A DNA stretch of 64,000 nucleotides from contig NZ_JACXYY010000003.1 in NCBI RefSeq assembly GCF_014779665.1, forward strand, positions 248,001 through 312,000, given 5' to 3'. Position 1 is the first letter of the stretch. Each line of letters opens with the position of its first letter. A program made the translations under genes and the position numbers. Shown piece by piece: positions 40,941-51,138 of the stretch. The notes beneath the pieces were generated by a model. The model was not told the origin of the DNA. It saw only the letters and a program-made list of their open reading frames with translations, and made no database searches. The stretch is from Nocardioides hwasunensis (lineage in GTDB: Bacteria; Actinomycetota; Actinomycetes; Propionibacteriales; Nocardioidaceae).

Positions 40941-41888
40941 TCAGGCGGTGGGACCGGACGCGGTCTCGTCCGCGGCAGCCGGCTCGGAGTCGGAGCCCCC
41001 GCCGGACTCCCCCGCCGGCGGACGCGTGCGTACGACGTCCTCGCGGCCCGGGTGGCGGCGCGCGGACCAGACGAAGAAGATCGCCGCGAGGACGAACAGC
41101 ACGATCGAGGTCCACACGTTGAACCGGAGCCCGAAGACGTTGTTGAGCTGGACCTCGTCGACGCGCAGGTTCTCGATCCAGCCGCGTCCGGCGGTGTAGA
41201 GCATCACGTAGAGCGCGAGCACCCGCCCGTGGCCGAGCTTGAAGCGCCGGTCCAGCCAGATCAGCAGCGCGAAGGCGGCCAGGTTCCACAGGCACTCGTA
41301 GAGGAACGTCGGGTGGTAGGTCGCCACGTCGAGGAAGCGGGTCTCCCGGTGGGCGACGTCGATCTCGAGGCCCCACGGCAGGTCGGTCGGGCGACCGTAG
41401 AGCTCCTGGTTGAACCAGTTGCCCCAGCGCCCCATCGCCTGGGCGACCAGCACCCCGGGAGCCAGGGCGTCGAGCATCGGGAGGAGCTTGATGCCGCGCG
41501 AGCGGGTGTAGAGCCACGCTCCGACGGCACCCAGCGCGATCGCACCCCAGATGCCCAGCCCGCCGCGCCAGACGTAGAGCGCGGTGACCGGGTTCTTGCC
41601 CTCCCCGAAGTAGAGCTCCCAGTCGGTCGCGACGTGGTAGAGCCGGCCGCCGACGAGCCCGAACGGGACCGCCCAGATGGCCAGGTCGCTGACCTCGCCG
41701 GACGCGCCACCGCGGGCCACCCAGCGCTTCTCGCCGATCCAGATCGCCAGGACGATCCCGAGGATGATGCACAGCGCGTAGCCGCGGATCGGGACGGGCC
41801 CGATGTGCCACACGCCCTCGGACGGGCTGGGGATCGACATCAGGGTCACCAGCGGCGACAGCATCTCGACAGGCACGGGGAGCATCAT
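40941..41888 (-). CDS. lgt: Prolipoprotein diacylglyceryl transferase
   Basis: 315 residues; the start is ATGATG overlapping the stop of the SCO1 gene. Seven membrane helices, the signature MGRWGNWFNQELYGRP (about residues 149-164), the early motif VPIRGYALCIILGI with its conserved Arg-Gly-Tyr, and GRGWIENLRVDE near the end. It attaches diacylglycerol to the lipobox Cys of prolipoproteins, for example the livJ and SCO1 products here. An acidic, Pro/Ser-rich cytoplasmic tail of about 35 residues extends the usual length. Confidence 0.96.
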   Translation of the reverse strand: MMLPVPVEMLSPLVTLMSIPSPSEGVWHIGPVPIRGYALCIILGIVLAIWIGEKRWVARGGASGEVSDLAIWAVPFGLVGGRLYHVATDWELYFGEGKNPVTALYVWRGGLGIWGAIALGAVGAWLYTRSRGIKLLPMLDALAPGVLVAQAMGRWGNWFNQELYGRPTDLPWGLEIDVAHRETRFLDVATYHPTFLYECLWNLAAFALLIWLDRRFKLGHGRVLALYVMLYTAGRGWIENLRVDEVQLNNVFGLRFNVWTSIVLFVLAAIFFVWSARRHPGREDVVRTRPPAGESGGGSDSEPAAADETASGPTA

Positions 41889-42520
41889 CCCTCGTCGAGC
41901 AACATCGTCACGTCGTGGGTCAGCTGTGCCTGGGAGACGTCGGCCCGCCAGAACGTCGTGACGTCGTCGTCGGCGTCGATGGCGAAGACCTGGGTGCCGT
42001 GCTCGACGTCGTAGGTCGGAGGGAGCTCGTCGGGCGAGAGCTCCTTGCCCTGGGCGTCGAAGTAGCCGATCGCGACCTTCATGCTCCCGGCCACCGTCAC
42101 GATGTCGTCGAGCGGGCCGGTGAGTCCGATGATGCTCGGGTCGAAGGCGTCGACGTACTTCTTCACCACGGCCTCGTCGTCACGACCGGGGTCGGTCGTC
42201 ACGAAGACCACGTCGAGATCGGCCTTCTGCTCGTCGCTCAGCCGGTTCAGCGTGCCCGCCAGGGTCGCCATCACCTGGCCGCAGATGTCCGGGCAGTGGG
42301 TGTAGCCGAAGAAGACCAGCGTGAGGTCGTTGTCGGTGTCGTCGGTCAGGCTGAACGGCTCGCCGTCGGTGTCGACCAGCGGCGTCGCCGAGACCTCGAA
42401 CGGAGGCTCGAGCACGGTGCCCGTCATCTCCATGGCACCCGAGCTGCCGCTGGACGCGCCGCCGCACGCGGTGGCCAGCAGCATGACCGGCACGGCGAGC
42501 AGGGCCTTACCGCGCCGCAC
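41885..42520 (-). CDS. SCO1/SenC-type copper lipoprotein
   Basis: 211 residues from GTG inside the 3' end of trpA (14-bp overlap). A lipoprotein signal (LLAVPVMLLATAC) anchors the thioredoxin-like fold outside the membrane. The copper-binding pair is in GYTHCPDICGQV (Cys near residues 76 and 80), and the third ligand is likely the His of VEHGTQVFAID. SCO proteins deliver copper to the CuA site of cytochrome c oxidase. ATGA overlap with lgt shows that it is translated as part of the trpCBA-lgt unit. Confidence 0.9.
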   Translation of the reverse strand: MRRGKALLAVPVMLLATACGGASSGSSGAMEMTGTVLEPPFEVSATPLVDTDGEPFSLTDDTDNDLTLVFFGYTHCPDICGQVMATLAGTLNRLSDEQKADLDVVFVTTDPGRDDEAVVKKYVDAFDPSIIGLTGPLDDIVTVAGSMKVAIGYFDAQGKELSPDELPPTYDVEHGTQVFAIDADDDVTTFWRADVSQAQLTHDVTMLLDEG

Positions 42521-43309
42521 GCCGCACGCCCTCCGCCAGGTCGGTGGTGAGCGCCCGCAGCGCCTCAAGACCGGCCGCCTCGTCGTCGGGGTGGTCGAGC
42601 AGGCAGCGGACGAAGGCCGATCCCACGATCACCCCGTCGGCGTACGACGCCACGTCGGCGGCCTGGTCCCCGTTGCTGACGCCGATGCCCACCGCGACCG
42701 GGATGTCGCCGTTCGAGCGCACCCGGTCCACCAGGGGGCCGGCGAGGTCGGAGCTCGCGTCGCGGGCGCCGGTGACACCCATGACGGCGGCGGCGTAGAC
42801 GAAGCCGCGGCTCTCGGAAGCCGTCATCGCGATGCGGTCGTCGGTGGAGCTCGGCGCCACGAGGAAGACCTTGTCGAGGTCGTGCGCGTCGGCCGCCGCG
42901 ATCCACTCGGTGCCGTGGTCGGGGGTGATGTCAGGCGTGATGAGGCCCGCTCCCCCGGCCTGCGCGAGGTCGGCCGCGAACCGCTCGACGCCGTAGCGCT
43001 CGATCGGGTTCCAGTAGGTCATCACGAGCGTCGGCACGCCCGTCGCGGCCACCGCCTCGACGACGCGCAGCACGTCGCTGGTGCGGACGCCCGCGTCGAG
43101 CGCGTGCTGGGCCGCCGCCTGGATCGTGGGGCCGTCCATCACCGGGTCGCTGTAGGGCAGCCCGATCTCGATGGCGTCGCATCCGGCGTCGACCATCACC
43201 TGCAGCGCCTTCGCCGAGCCCTCCACCGTGGGGTAGCCGGCGGGCAGGTAGCCGATCAGCGCCGCCCGGTCCTCGGCGCGCGCCTTCTCGAAGGCGGCAC
43301 TCGTCGATG

Positions 43310-43313
<4 letters not shown>
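42507..43313 (-). CDS. trpA: Tryptophan synthase alpha subunit
   Basis: 268 residues from GTG overlapping the trpB stop (GTGA). Catalytic Glu in [12 protein letters not shown] and Asp in [36 protein letters not shown] and the phosphate-binding [14 protein letters not shown] follow. It splits indole-3-glycerol phosphate to indole, which is channelled to TrpB. Last trp gene, followed by the overlapping SCO1 lipoprotein gene. Confidence 0.97.
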
Positions 43314-44592
<1,279 letters not shown>

Positions 44593-44596
<4 letters not shown>

Positions 44597-45390
44597 GGTG
44601 CAGTCACTCCTGTCATCGTGCGGACGGCCGACTCGGGGTCGCCGTCCTTGACCAGCGCCTCGCCGACCAGCACCACGCCTGCTCCTTCGGAGACGAACCG
44701 CTGGACGTCGGGGACGCCGGAGATACCGCTCTCGGCGACCTTGACCACGTCGTCGTGGATCTGGGGCGCGAGGCGGCCGAAGACGTCGGGGTCGACGTCG
44801 AGGGTCTTGAGGTTGCGGCTGTTGACGCCGATCAGCTCGGCGTCCAGGGCCAGGGCCCGCTCGGTCTCGGCCTCGTCGTGCACCTCGACCAGGACGGTCA
44901 GCCCGAGCTCGCCGGCCTCGTCGAAGAGGCGGCGCAGCGTGTCGTCGTCCAGGGCCGCCACGATCAGCAGCGCCAGGTCGGCGCCCGCGGCGCGTGCCTC
45001 GACCAGCTGGTAGGTCTCGACGATGAAGTCCTTGCGGAGCAGCGGGGTGTCGACGGCCGCGCGGACCGTGCGCAGGTCGGCGAGGCTGCCACCGAAGCGC
45101 CGCTCCTCGGTCAGCACCGAGATCGCGGCCGCGCCACCCCGCGCGTACGCCGCGGCGAGGACGGCCGGGTCGGGGATGTCGGCCAGGTCCCCCTTGCTGG
45201 GGCTGCGGCGCTTGACCTCGGCGATGACGCTCGATCCACGCGCCCGGAAGTGCGGCATCGGGTCACGGGGCGCGGGGGCCTCGGCGAGGTGGGCGAGCAG
45301 GTCGTTCAGCGGGAGCGCGGCCTCGCGGCGCGCGAGGTCCTCTCGTACTCCGGCGACGATGTCGTCGAGCACGGAACCGGTCGCAGGCAT
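44593..45390 (-). CDS. trpC: Indole-3-glycerol phosphate synthase
   Basis: 265 residues. TIM-barrel landmarks: [17 protein letters not shown] (catalytic Lys), [62 protein letters not shown] and [14 protein letters not shown]. It closes CdRP to indole-3-glycerol phosphate. The ATG lies 6 nt behind GAGGCT (a weak -10), and a hairpin separates it from the gene before, so trpCBA may have its own leaderless promoter. Confidence 0.97.
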
Positions 45391-45406
45391 GCGTCCAGCC
45401 TCTCAC

Positions 45407-45432
45407 CCCGGTCCCCGCGTGCCGGGGCCGGG
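45407..45432 (-). terminator. Hairpin between the HGxxPAAW gene and trpC
   Basis: CCCGG(T)CCCCG (45407-45417) pairs with CGGGGCCGGG (45423-45432) with one bulged base. It lies just after the HGxxPAAW stop and before the putative trpC -10, and may divide the operon into two transcripts. Confidence 0.4.
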
Positions 45433-45433
45433 A

Positions 45434-45634
45434 TCAGTGCTCGGACGCGTGGAAGCCGAGCTTGGCGAGCACGAGGAACAGCGGGAACGCGATCGCGGCG
45501 ACGATGATGCCGATCCACAGCAGCGTCATCTGCGTCGGGACCTGGAGCAGGGCCACGCTGCCCACCACGAATCCGAGCATCGCGACGGACACGGCGGTCC
45601 ATGCAGCGGGGGTGTTGCCGTGGCCTGCAGCCAT
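45434..45634 (-). CDS. HGxxPAAW family small membrane protein
   Basis: 66 residues. The name-giving motif is HGNTPAAWTAVSVAMLGF (residues 5-22), followed by two membrane helices (AMLGFVVGSVALL and WIGIIVAAIAFPLFLVLAKLG) and a short tail. An AAGGAG ribosome site precedes the ATG. The family is restricted to actinobacteria and typically lies, as here, between the Trp-associated membrane protein and trpC. Function unknown. Confidence 0.85.
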   Translation of the reverse strand: MAAGHGNTPAAWTAVSVAMLGFVVGSVALLQVPTQMTLLWIGIIVAAIAFPLFLVLAKLGFHASEH

Positions 45635-45689
45635 CGTGGGAGCTCCTTCGTCGACCGAACTGATCAGTGGTGCGGATGCGCGGTGAAGT

Positions 45690-46340
45690 CTAGGCGGTGG
45701 GGTCGCGGCCCTCGTCGAGGGCCTTCCAGATGTCGATGTTGTCCGTCGGGACCCGCGACCCGGCGGCGCCCTCCCGGTCGGGCGCGGCCTGCGCCCCGGT
45801 CGGGGCGTCGTACTTGCGGCCCATCTCGGGCCAGGTCCGCACGAGGCGCACCGCCGCGAGCGTGGTGACGACACAGAGCACGGCGCCCACCACGGCGGCG
45901 TAGTACCAGGGCGTCAGGGACGTGCTCACCGTGTCGGTGCCCGACATCTGGGTCAGGGCGTCGGCGAGCTTGCCGGGCAGGCTGAAGGGCCCCTCGACGG
46001 TCGTCGCCACGACACCCAGCGACGCGAGGAGGGCGAGCCACGCGACCGCCCGCCGGAAGCGTCCCCGGCTGACGAGGACGACGCCCCAGCAGGCGAGCAC
46101 GACGAGCGCCAGGGCCAGGGCCAGGGGCGCCTCGCTCGCGCCGCTGGCCGAGAGGGTGGACGCCACGGCCTGGTTCGTCTCGACGGTGGTGTCGAAGGCG
46201 CCGGACCTGCCCGCCACCCACGGCTTCGCCCCCGCGACCGCCGCAAGTCCGGCCGCTGCCAGCCCGAGGAGCACCACGGGCCCGAAGGTGCTGCGTGGCT
46301 TCGCCTCCTGCGGCTCCTGGTCCGCGTCCGGCTCAGCCAT
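45690..46340 (-). CDS. Trp biosynthesis-associated membrane protein (TIGR02234-like)
   Basis: 216 residues from ATG at 46340, overlapping hisI by 8 bp. Four membrane helices: near residues 20-40 ([20 protein letters not shown]), about 73-90, 101-118 and 146-165. The intervening external loop contains [20 protein letters not shown] and the tail has [12 protein letters not shown] and [10 protein letters not shown]. This actinobacterial family is found inside trp operons and has been suggested to act in tryptophan-related membrane function, without biochemical proof. Confidence 0.85.
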   Translation of the reverse strand: MAEPDADQEPQEAKPRSTFGPVVLLGLAAAGLAAVAGAKPWVAGRSGAFDTTVETNQAVASTLSASGASEAPLALALALVVLACWGVVLVSRGRFRRAVAWLALLASLGVVATTVEGPFSLPGKLADALTQMSGTDTVSTSLTPWYYAAVVGAVLCVVTTLAAVRLVRTWPEMGRKYDAPTGAQAAPDREGAAGSRVPTDNIDIWKALDEGRDPTA

Positions 46341-46698
46341 CGACGCGGTGCACGAGGTCGGCGTCGAAGCAGGTGCGGTCGCCGGTGTGGCAGGCGGCAC
46401 CCACCTGGTCGACCACGAAGAGCAGCGTGTCGCCGTCGCAGTCGAGCCGGACCTCCTTGACCCACTGCACGTGGCCGGAGGTGTCGCCCTTGGCCCAGTA
46501 CTCCCGGCGCGAGCGCGACCAGTACGTCGCCCGGCCGCTGTCGATCGTGCGCGCCAGGGCCTCGTCGTCGACCCAGGCCAGCATCAGCACCTCGCCGGAG
46601 CCGTGCTGCTGCACGACGACGGGCACGAGGCCCTCCGCGGTGTGGCGCAGCCGCTCGGAGATGGCCGGGTCGAGAGCGGAGTCCGGAGTGAGGTTCAC
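46333..46698 (-). CDS. hisI: Phosphoribosyl-AMP cyclohydrolase
   Basis: 121 residues. Family motifs: [39 protein letters not shown] and the metal-binding Asp/Cys region [12 protein letters not shown], then [12 protein letters not shown] with its two zinc-ligand Cys residues. It opens the purine ring of PR-AMP in histidine synthesis. No other his gene is in the window. ATGA overlap with the aminotransferase gene upstream. Confidence 0.97.
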   Translation of the reverse strand: MNLTPDSALDPAISERLRHTAEGLVPVVVQQHGSGEVLMLAWVDDEALARTIDSGRATYWSRSRREYWAKGDTSGHVQWVKEVRLDCDGDTLLFVVDQVGAACHTGDRTCFDADLVHRVDG

Positions 46699-47522
46699 GG
46701 GTCCATCGTCTCAGCCTCGCGGGCGGCCCAGGTCTCCGCACACCTCTGCGTCACCGGACCGGGCGCCGGCAGGTCCCGGCCGTCCCAGCGGGAGACGGCC
46801 TGCACGTCGCGGGTCGTCGACACGAGGAACACCTCGCTGGCGGCCTCCAGCACGTCGGTCAGCGGCTCGTCGACCTCGCGGGCGCCACACCACTCGACGA
46901 CCAGCTGTCGGGTGATGCCGGCCAGGCAGCCGCTGGCGAGGGTGGGTGTGCGCAGCTCGTCGTCGACGACGTAGAAGACGTTGGACCCCGTGCCCTCGCA
47001 CAGGTGGCCCGCAGTGTTGGCGAAGACCGCCTCGGTGCCCCCGCGCTCGGCGGCGTGGGCGAGCGCGATGACGTTCTCGGCGTACGACGTCGTCTTGAGG
47101 CCGGCGGTCGCACCGTGCTCGTTGCGCGTCCACGGCACCGTGACCACCGTCGTGGCGTCGGCTCGTTGCTCGATCGCGCTGTAGGCCACGACGAGCGTCG
47201 GCGGACCGCCGCCGCGGCCGGAGCCCATGGGGGCGGGGCCGGCGGTCCAGGTGATCCGGAGCCGACCGATCGCGTCGCCCCCCGCACCGTCGAGCACCGC
47301 GTCCACCCCCCGACGTACGTCGTCGAGGTCCGGTGCGGGCAGCCCGAGCCCGGCGGCGCTCCGCTCGAGCCGGGCGAGGTGCCGGGTCAGGGCGAAGGGG
47401 TGGCCGTCGAGGGTCTTCACCGCCTCGAAGACCCCGTCCCCCACGGTGAAGCCGTGGTCGGTGACCGCGACGGCCCCCTCGGTCGGATCGGCCAGCAGGT
47501 CACCGTTGAGCCATGCGCGCAT
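46695..47522 (-). CDS. Class IV PLP aminotransferase / ADC lyase-like
   Basis: 275 residues from ATG at 47522; TAGGGT ends exactly 6 nt upstream, favouring this start over GTG at 47528. The fold-type IV signature includes the N-terminal [10 protein letters not shown], the PLP Lys in [16 protein letters not shown] (about residue 140), Glu in [13 protein letters not shown] and [16 protein letters not shown]. It is closest in pattern to 4-amino-4-deoxychorismate lyase (PabC), which makes p-aminobenzoate for folate, but D-amino-acid or branched-chain aminotransferase cannot be excluded. First gene of the hisI-Trp-associated cluster. Confidence 0.82.
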   Translation of the reverse strand: MRAWLNGDLLADPTEGAVAVTDHGFTVGDGVFEAVKTLDGHPFALTRHLARLERSAAGLGLPAPDLDDVRRGVDAVLDGAGGDAIGRLRITWTAGPAPMGSGRGGGPPTLVVAYSAIEQRADATTVVTVPWTRNEHGATAGLKTTSYAENVIALAHAAERGGTEAVFANTAGHLCEGTGSNVFYVVDDELRTPTLASGCLAGITRQLVVEWCGAREVDEPLTDVLEAASEVFLVSTTRDVQAVSRWDGRDLPAPGPVTQRCAETWAAREAETMDP

Positions 47523-47669
47523 GCCCACACCCTAGGCGTCGGGCGGCACTGCGAACGGCGGGCGAACGCCCTGCGAACACGCGAGCCAGGGGGTCGATTT
47601 TGGCCCCGCGCAAGGCATGTACTACTGTTCCACTCGCACTTGAGGCCGGGAAAACGGCAGCAGGAGCAG

Positions 47670-47742
47670 GCGGACATAGCTCAGTTGGTAGAGCGCAACC
47701 TTGCCAAGGTTGAGGTCGCGAGTTCGAGTCTCGTTGTCCGCT
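47670..47742 (+). tRNA. tRNA-Gly (anticodon GCC)
   Basis: Acceptor arms GCGGACA/TGTCCGC, D-loop AGCTCAGTTGGTAGAGC, anticodon arm ACCTTGCCAAGGT with GCC, T-loop AGTTCGAGTC. CCA is not encoded. First of three tRNAs in a row. Confidence 0.96.
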
Positions 47743-47777
47743 CGGAAGGTCTCCCCCGTAGCTTACGGAACCTCCAC

Positions 47778-47848
47778 GGTGGGTTGGCCGAGAGGCGAGG
47801 CAACGGACTGCAAATCCGTCTACACGGGTTCAAATCCCGTACCCACCT
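47778..47848 (+). tRNA. tRNA-Cys (anticodon GCA)
   Basis: Acceptor arms GGTGGGT/ACCCACC, anticodon arm GGACTGCAAATCC with GCA, T-arm GGGTTCAAATCCC. CCA is not encoded. It lies 35 bp after tRNA-Gly. Confidence 0.96.
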
Positions 47849-47869
47849 CGCGTTTCTAATTCAAGACCC

Positions 47870-47944
47870 GGGCGATTGGCGCAGCGGTAGCGCGCTTCCT
47901 TGACACGGAAGAGGTCACTGGTTCAAACCCAGTATCGCCCACCA
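47870..47944 (+). tRNA. tRNA-Val (anticodon GAC)
   Basis: Acceptor arms GGGCGAT/ATCGCCC, anticodon stem CTTCC/GGAAG with loop TTGACAC giving GAC, T-arm CTGGTTCAAACCCAG. Unlike the other tRNAs here, the 3' CCA is encoded. Confidence 0.96.
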
Positions 47945-47950
47945 GCAAGA

Positions 47951-47991
47951 AACAGCCCCTGACCTGCGGAAACGCAGATTCAGGGGCTGTT
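47951..47991 (+). terminator. Terminator of the Gly-Cys-Val tRNA cluster
   Basis: AACAGCCCCTGA (47951-47962) pairs with TCAGGGGCTGTT (47980-47991), and an inner CTGCG/CGCAG stem is capped by GAAA, a stable tetraloop. It begins 7 nt after the last tRNA. The remaining stretch to 48153 contains no gene that I can support. Confidence 0.8.
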
Positions 47992-48153
47992 CTGCATCTG
48001 CCGGGTGTCCACGACATGTCCCGCGGGGCACCCCGCTCCTCGAGAGAACCGTCACGACACGCACCGAGTCAGCACTCACGCATCCTCCGACTTCGCCCGC
48101 GCGAGGACCACAGGATCTCCGAGGTCGTCGAACACCTGTTCTATTCTGTGCAC

Positions 48154-48378
48154 ATGCCGCGCACGCCACCGTTCCACGTGTGGGTGGACCTGACCGGCGC
48201 GTGGTCGGCCGCGTCGCCGGGGGTGCTGCTCGCATGGCGGCACACCTCGCGTCGGGGCTGGGAGGCGTGGGTGGTGCGCGTGGACTCCTACTCCACGGGC
48301 ACCGGCGTCGAGGTCATGGTGTCGCAGTCGTGGGTGCCGGCGAACCTGGTCCGACCGTCCGATGCGAGACACCGGTGA
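48154..48378 (+). CDS. Small hypothetical protein, beta-rich
   Basis: 74 residues. The ATG stands 6 nt after TATTCT (48142-48147), a near-consensus -10, which is the main support. The product is rich in Trp, Val and Ser (FHVWVDLTGAWSAASPGVLL, RRGWEAWVVRVDSYS) with alternating hydrophobic residues and no signal peptide or membrane helix. No family recognised. It ends 7 bp from the convergent sulfotransferase gene. Confidence 0.6.
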   Translation: MPRTPPFHVWVDLTGAWSAASPGVLLAWRHTSRRGWEAWVVRVDSYSTGTGVEVMVSQSWVPANLVRPSDARHR

Positions 48379-48385
48379 CGTCGAC

Positions 48386-49009
48386 TCAGAACTCGTAGCC
48401 GAGCTCCCGGATGGTGCGGGAGAACCGCTGCGCGACGATGTCGGCGTCGCCGGGACCGTAGAGCTCGCGATAGTGCGGACCGCTCCCCTGCTTGGCGTGC
48501 GGGAGGTCGAGTGGCAGCCCGGTGCGCGCGGAGATGTCGGCCACGGCGGCGCGCAGCTCCTCGTAGCGGTAGACCTCGTCCACGATCACGCGCCCGTCGA
48601 GGCGGTAGAGCCGCTCGTTGAGCGCGAGCCGCTCCATCCGCCTGGGCGTCCGGACGAACTCGGCGAACGTCTTGGTGAACGACGGCTTCCGAGCGCTGTA
48701 GCGCCACGACGAGGCCACGACGTCGAACGGGTTCCTCTCGACGGCGAAGGTGAAGTAGTCGTCCCACGTCTCGCGGCCGACGACCTCGATGACCCGGCGC
48801 GCTCCCATGTGGGCGTACGACGTCGGGGTGGTGTCGTCGTTCTGCGGACCCACTCCCCCGGCGGCGGCGCGCAGGGTCTCGTCCTCGGGGCTGATCCTGG
48901 TGACGATGTCCGTCGGGCCACAGTGCCGCGACAGCGCGATCTCGAGGCTGGTGCCGGCGGTCTTACGGGTCTTGACGAAGACGAAGCGGTGGGCGTGGGA
49001 GGCGATCAC
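48386..49009 (-). CDS. PAPS-dependent sulfotransferase-like protein
   Basis: 207 residues from GTG. The 5'-phosphosulfate loop is FVKTRKTAGTSLEIAL (near residue 12) and the 3'-phosphate motif is VERNPFDVVASSWR (near 90), as in Sulfotransfer_2-type enzymes. It would transfer sulfate from PAPS to a sugar or lipid hydroxyl. It lies 13 bp behind the potassium-channel gene in the same direction, an unexpected partner. Acceptor unknown. The ASST-family protein about 40 kb away is a separate sulfate-transfer family. Confidence 0.78.
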   Translation of the reverse strand: MIASHAHRFVFVKTRKTAGTSLEIALSRHCGPTDIVTRISPEDETLRAAAGGVGPQNDDTTPTSYAHMGARRVIEVVGRETWDDYFTFAVERNPFDVVASSWRYSARKPSFTKTFAEFVRTPRRMERLALNERLYRLDGRVIVDEVYRYEELRAAVADISARTGLPLDLPHAKQGSGPHYRELYGPGDADIVAQRFSRTIRELGYEF

Positions 49010-49022
49010 GGTCCGGGCCGTC

Positions 49023-50111
49023 TCAGTCGTCGTCGTCGGCGAGCGCCTCGCCGTGCGTGCCGGGGCGCGGCGCCCACGGGAGCTCCTTGGCCGGACGCAC
49101 GACGATGAGCCGATCGCCGCGCGCCAGCAGCGACACGACGGGGTCGAAGTAGCGGTAGACCTTCTCGTCGCGGATGACCGCGATCACCTGGTCGGGCAGG
49201 CGCTGCGGCTGCTTGCCGACCTCGTTGACCAGGAGGTCGCGCTCGGCGACCTCGAGTCCCTCGCCGTAGGTCATCAGGTCCTCCATCACCGAGCCGAGCA
49301 TCGGCGACATCGACGACAGGCCCAGCAGTCGGCCGACGGCGTCGGAGGAGGTGATGACGGAGTTCGCCCCCGACTGGCGCATGAGAGGCACGTTCTCGTG
49401 CTCTCGCACGGACGCGACGATCCAGGCGTCGGGGTTGAGCTGGCGCACGGTCAGCGTCACGAGCACGTTGGAGTCGTCACGGTCGGTGGTGATGATGACG
49501 TGGGTGGCCTTCTCGACGCCTGCCTGGCGCAGCACCCCGCGACGCGTGGCGTCGCCGGCGATGCCGACGAGCTGGTCGCGGTTGGCCTCCTCCATCGCCA
49601 CTGTGCCCGGGTCGACCACGACGATCGAGGCACGGTCGTAGCCGTTGCTGATGAGGGTGTCGATCGCGCTGCGGCCCTTGGTGCCGTAGCCCACGACGAC
49701 GACGTGCTGGTCCATCTTCTTCCTCCACCGGGCGACCCGGAACATCTCGCGTCCCTGCGAGGCGAGGACCTCGAGGGTGGTGCCGATCAGCAGGACCAGG
49801 AAGGCGATGCGGGCCGGGGTGATCACGAGAGCGTTGATCAGCCGGGCCTGCTCCGACATCGGCGCGATGTCGCCGTAGCCGGTGGTGCTGAGCGTGACGG
49901 TCGTGTAGTAGAACGCGTCGAGGAGCGTCAGCTGCCGGTCCGGGTGTGCGTTGTCGCGGTAGCCCTCGCGGTCGAAGTAGACGAGCAGCACGGTGCCGAC
50001 CAGGATCGCCAGCGCGATCAGCAGCCGCCGTCCGAGCTCCCACCACGGTGACCGCACCCGCTCGGGCAGGGAGACCCGGCCCACGCTGGGGTGGGGGCTG
50101 TCGGCGTGCAC
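49023..50111 (-). CDS. Two-helix potassium channel with RCK (TrkA-N/C) domains
   Basis: 362 residues from GTG at 50111, 2 bp after the YihY stop. Helix 1 (LLIALAILVGTVLLVYF), pore loop with selectivity filter TLSTTGYGDIAPMSE (about residues 75-85) and helix 2 (ITPARIAFLVLLIGTTLEVL). Then a Rossmann-type RCK domain (VVVVGYGTKGRSAIDTL, near 132, and VVDPGTVAMEEANRDQLVG) and a TrkA-C-like C terminus. The architecture matches MthK-type ligand-gated K+ channels. It is flanked in one operon by YihY and a sulfotransferase. Confidence 0.92.
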   Translation of the reverse strand: MHADSPHPSVGRVSLPERVRSPWWELGRRLLIALAILVGTVLLVYFDREGYRDNAHPDRQLTLLDAFYYTTVTLSTTGYGDIAPMSEQARLINALVITPARIAFLVLLIGTTLEVLASQGREMFRVARWRKKMDQHVVVVGYGTKGRSAIDTLISNGYDRASIVVVDPGTVAMEEANRDQLVGIAGDATRRGVLRQAGVEKATHVIITTDRDDSNVLVTLTVRQLNPDAWIVASVREHENVPLMRQSGANSVITSSDAVGRLLGLSSMSPMLGSVMEDLMTYGEGLEVAERDLLVNEVGKQPQRLPDQVIAVIRDEKVYRYFDPVVSLLARGDRLIVVRPAKELPWAPRPGTHGEALADDDD

Positions 50112-50113
50112 GG

Positions 50114-51079
50114 TCAGGAGTCTCGCACGCTGATCCGCTCGCGCAGGCGCTGCACCATCTCGAGCCGGGCACGCGTCGTGTTCTTCTGCGGGAAGACGGT
50201 GTCGAAGGCTGCGTTGACGGCGGCGCCGATGAGCACGGCGAGGGCGAGGAGGTAGAGCCAGAGCAGAACGGCGATGGGCGCGGCGAGCGGGCCGTAGATC
50301 GAGCGTGACTCCGCCGCGGTGACCGTCAGCACCCACCGCAGCACGTAGGACCCGGCGATCCAGCAGAACAGCGCGAACGCGGCACCCGGCAGGTTGAAGC
50401 TCCAGTTGGTCCGCACCGGCACCGACACGTGGTAGAGCGTGGCGAGGAAGCAGATGCAGACCAGCAGCACCACCGGCCAGTAGAGGCTGTTGACGAACCC
50501 CAGCTGGTCCGGCACCAACCGGTCCACCAGGCTCGGGCCGGCGACCACGAGCGGCAGGCTGACGGCCCCGGTGACCATCGCCAGCACGTAGAGCACGAAC
50601 GACAGCGCCCGGGTCGCCACGATCCCGCGGTGCCCGCCCAGGCCGTGCATGATCGTGATGGTGTCGACGAAGACGTTCAGCGCGCGCGAGCCCGACCAGA
50701 GCGCGAGGATGAAGCCGATCGAGATGACGTCGTAGCGCCCTCCGTCGAGCACGGTGTCGATGGTCGGCCGGATGATCGTGTTGACGGCCTTCTCGGTCAG
50801 GCCCTGGCGGGAGAGCTCGAGGACGGCGTTGCGCACGTCCTCGATCTGCGCCGCGGTGAACCGGTCGCTCACGAAGCCGATCGCGCCGGCCAGCGCGAAG
50901 ACGAGCGGCGGCACCGACAGCACCGCGAAGAACGCGGCCTCGGCGGCCAGCCCGGTCACCCGGTGCCGCAGGCACGACCCGACGGTGGTCACGACCAGGC
51001 GCCACACGTGCTCGCGCCAGCGGCGTACGAGGACCGCGGACCTGCTGGGCGCAGGGGTCTCCTCGCTCACCTCGGCCAT
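50114..51079 (-). CDS. YihY/virulence-factor BrkB family membrane protein
   Basis: 321 residues from ATG at 51079, 7 nt after TAGCGT (51092-51087). About six membrane helices; family motifs HRVTGLAAEAAFFAVLSVPP, LALWSGSRALNVFVDTITIM and the C-terminal YLLALAVLIGAAVNAAF. Despite old annotation as RNase BN, these are membrane proteins of uncertain transport function. First gene of the YihY-K+ channel-sulfotransferase operon and divergent from the aidB-like gene. Confidence 0.9.
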   Translation of the reverse strand: MAEVSEETPAPSRSAVLVRRWREHVWRLVVTTVGSCLRHRVTGLAAEAAFFAVLSVPPLVFALAGAIGFVSDRFTAAQIEDVRNAVLELSRQGLTEKAVNTIIRPTIDTVLDGGRYDVISIGFILALWSGSRALNVFVDTITIMHGLGGHRGIVATRALSFVLYVLAMVTGAVSLPLVVAGPSLVDRLVPDQLGFVNSLYWPVVLLVCICFLATLYHVSVPVRTNWSFNLPGAAFALFCWIAGSYVLRWVLTVTAAESRSIYGPLAAPIAVLLWLYLLALAVLIGAAVNAAFDTVFPQKNTTRARLEMVQRLRERISVRDS

Positions 51080-51138
51080 GGCCGCAACGCTAGTCGAGCC
51101 GGGGCCCCGCGCTGGCTCCCACGCCTTACGGTGGGGCC
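51080..51138. promoter_or_regulatory. Divergent promoters YihY / acyl-CoA dehydrogenase
   Basis: Minus-strand TAGCGT (51092-51087) is 7 nt from the YihY ATG, and plus-strand TACGGT (51127-51132) is 6 nt from the dehydrogenase ATG. Both fit leaderless starts within a 59-bp gap. Confidence 0.5.
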
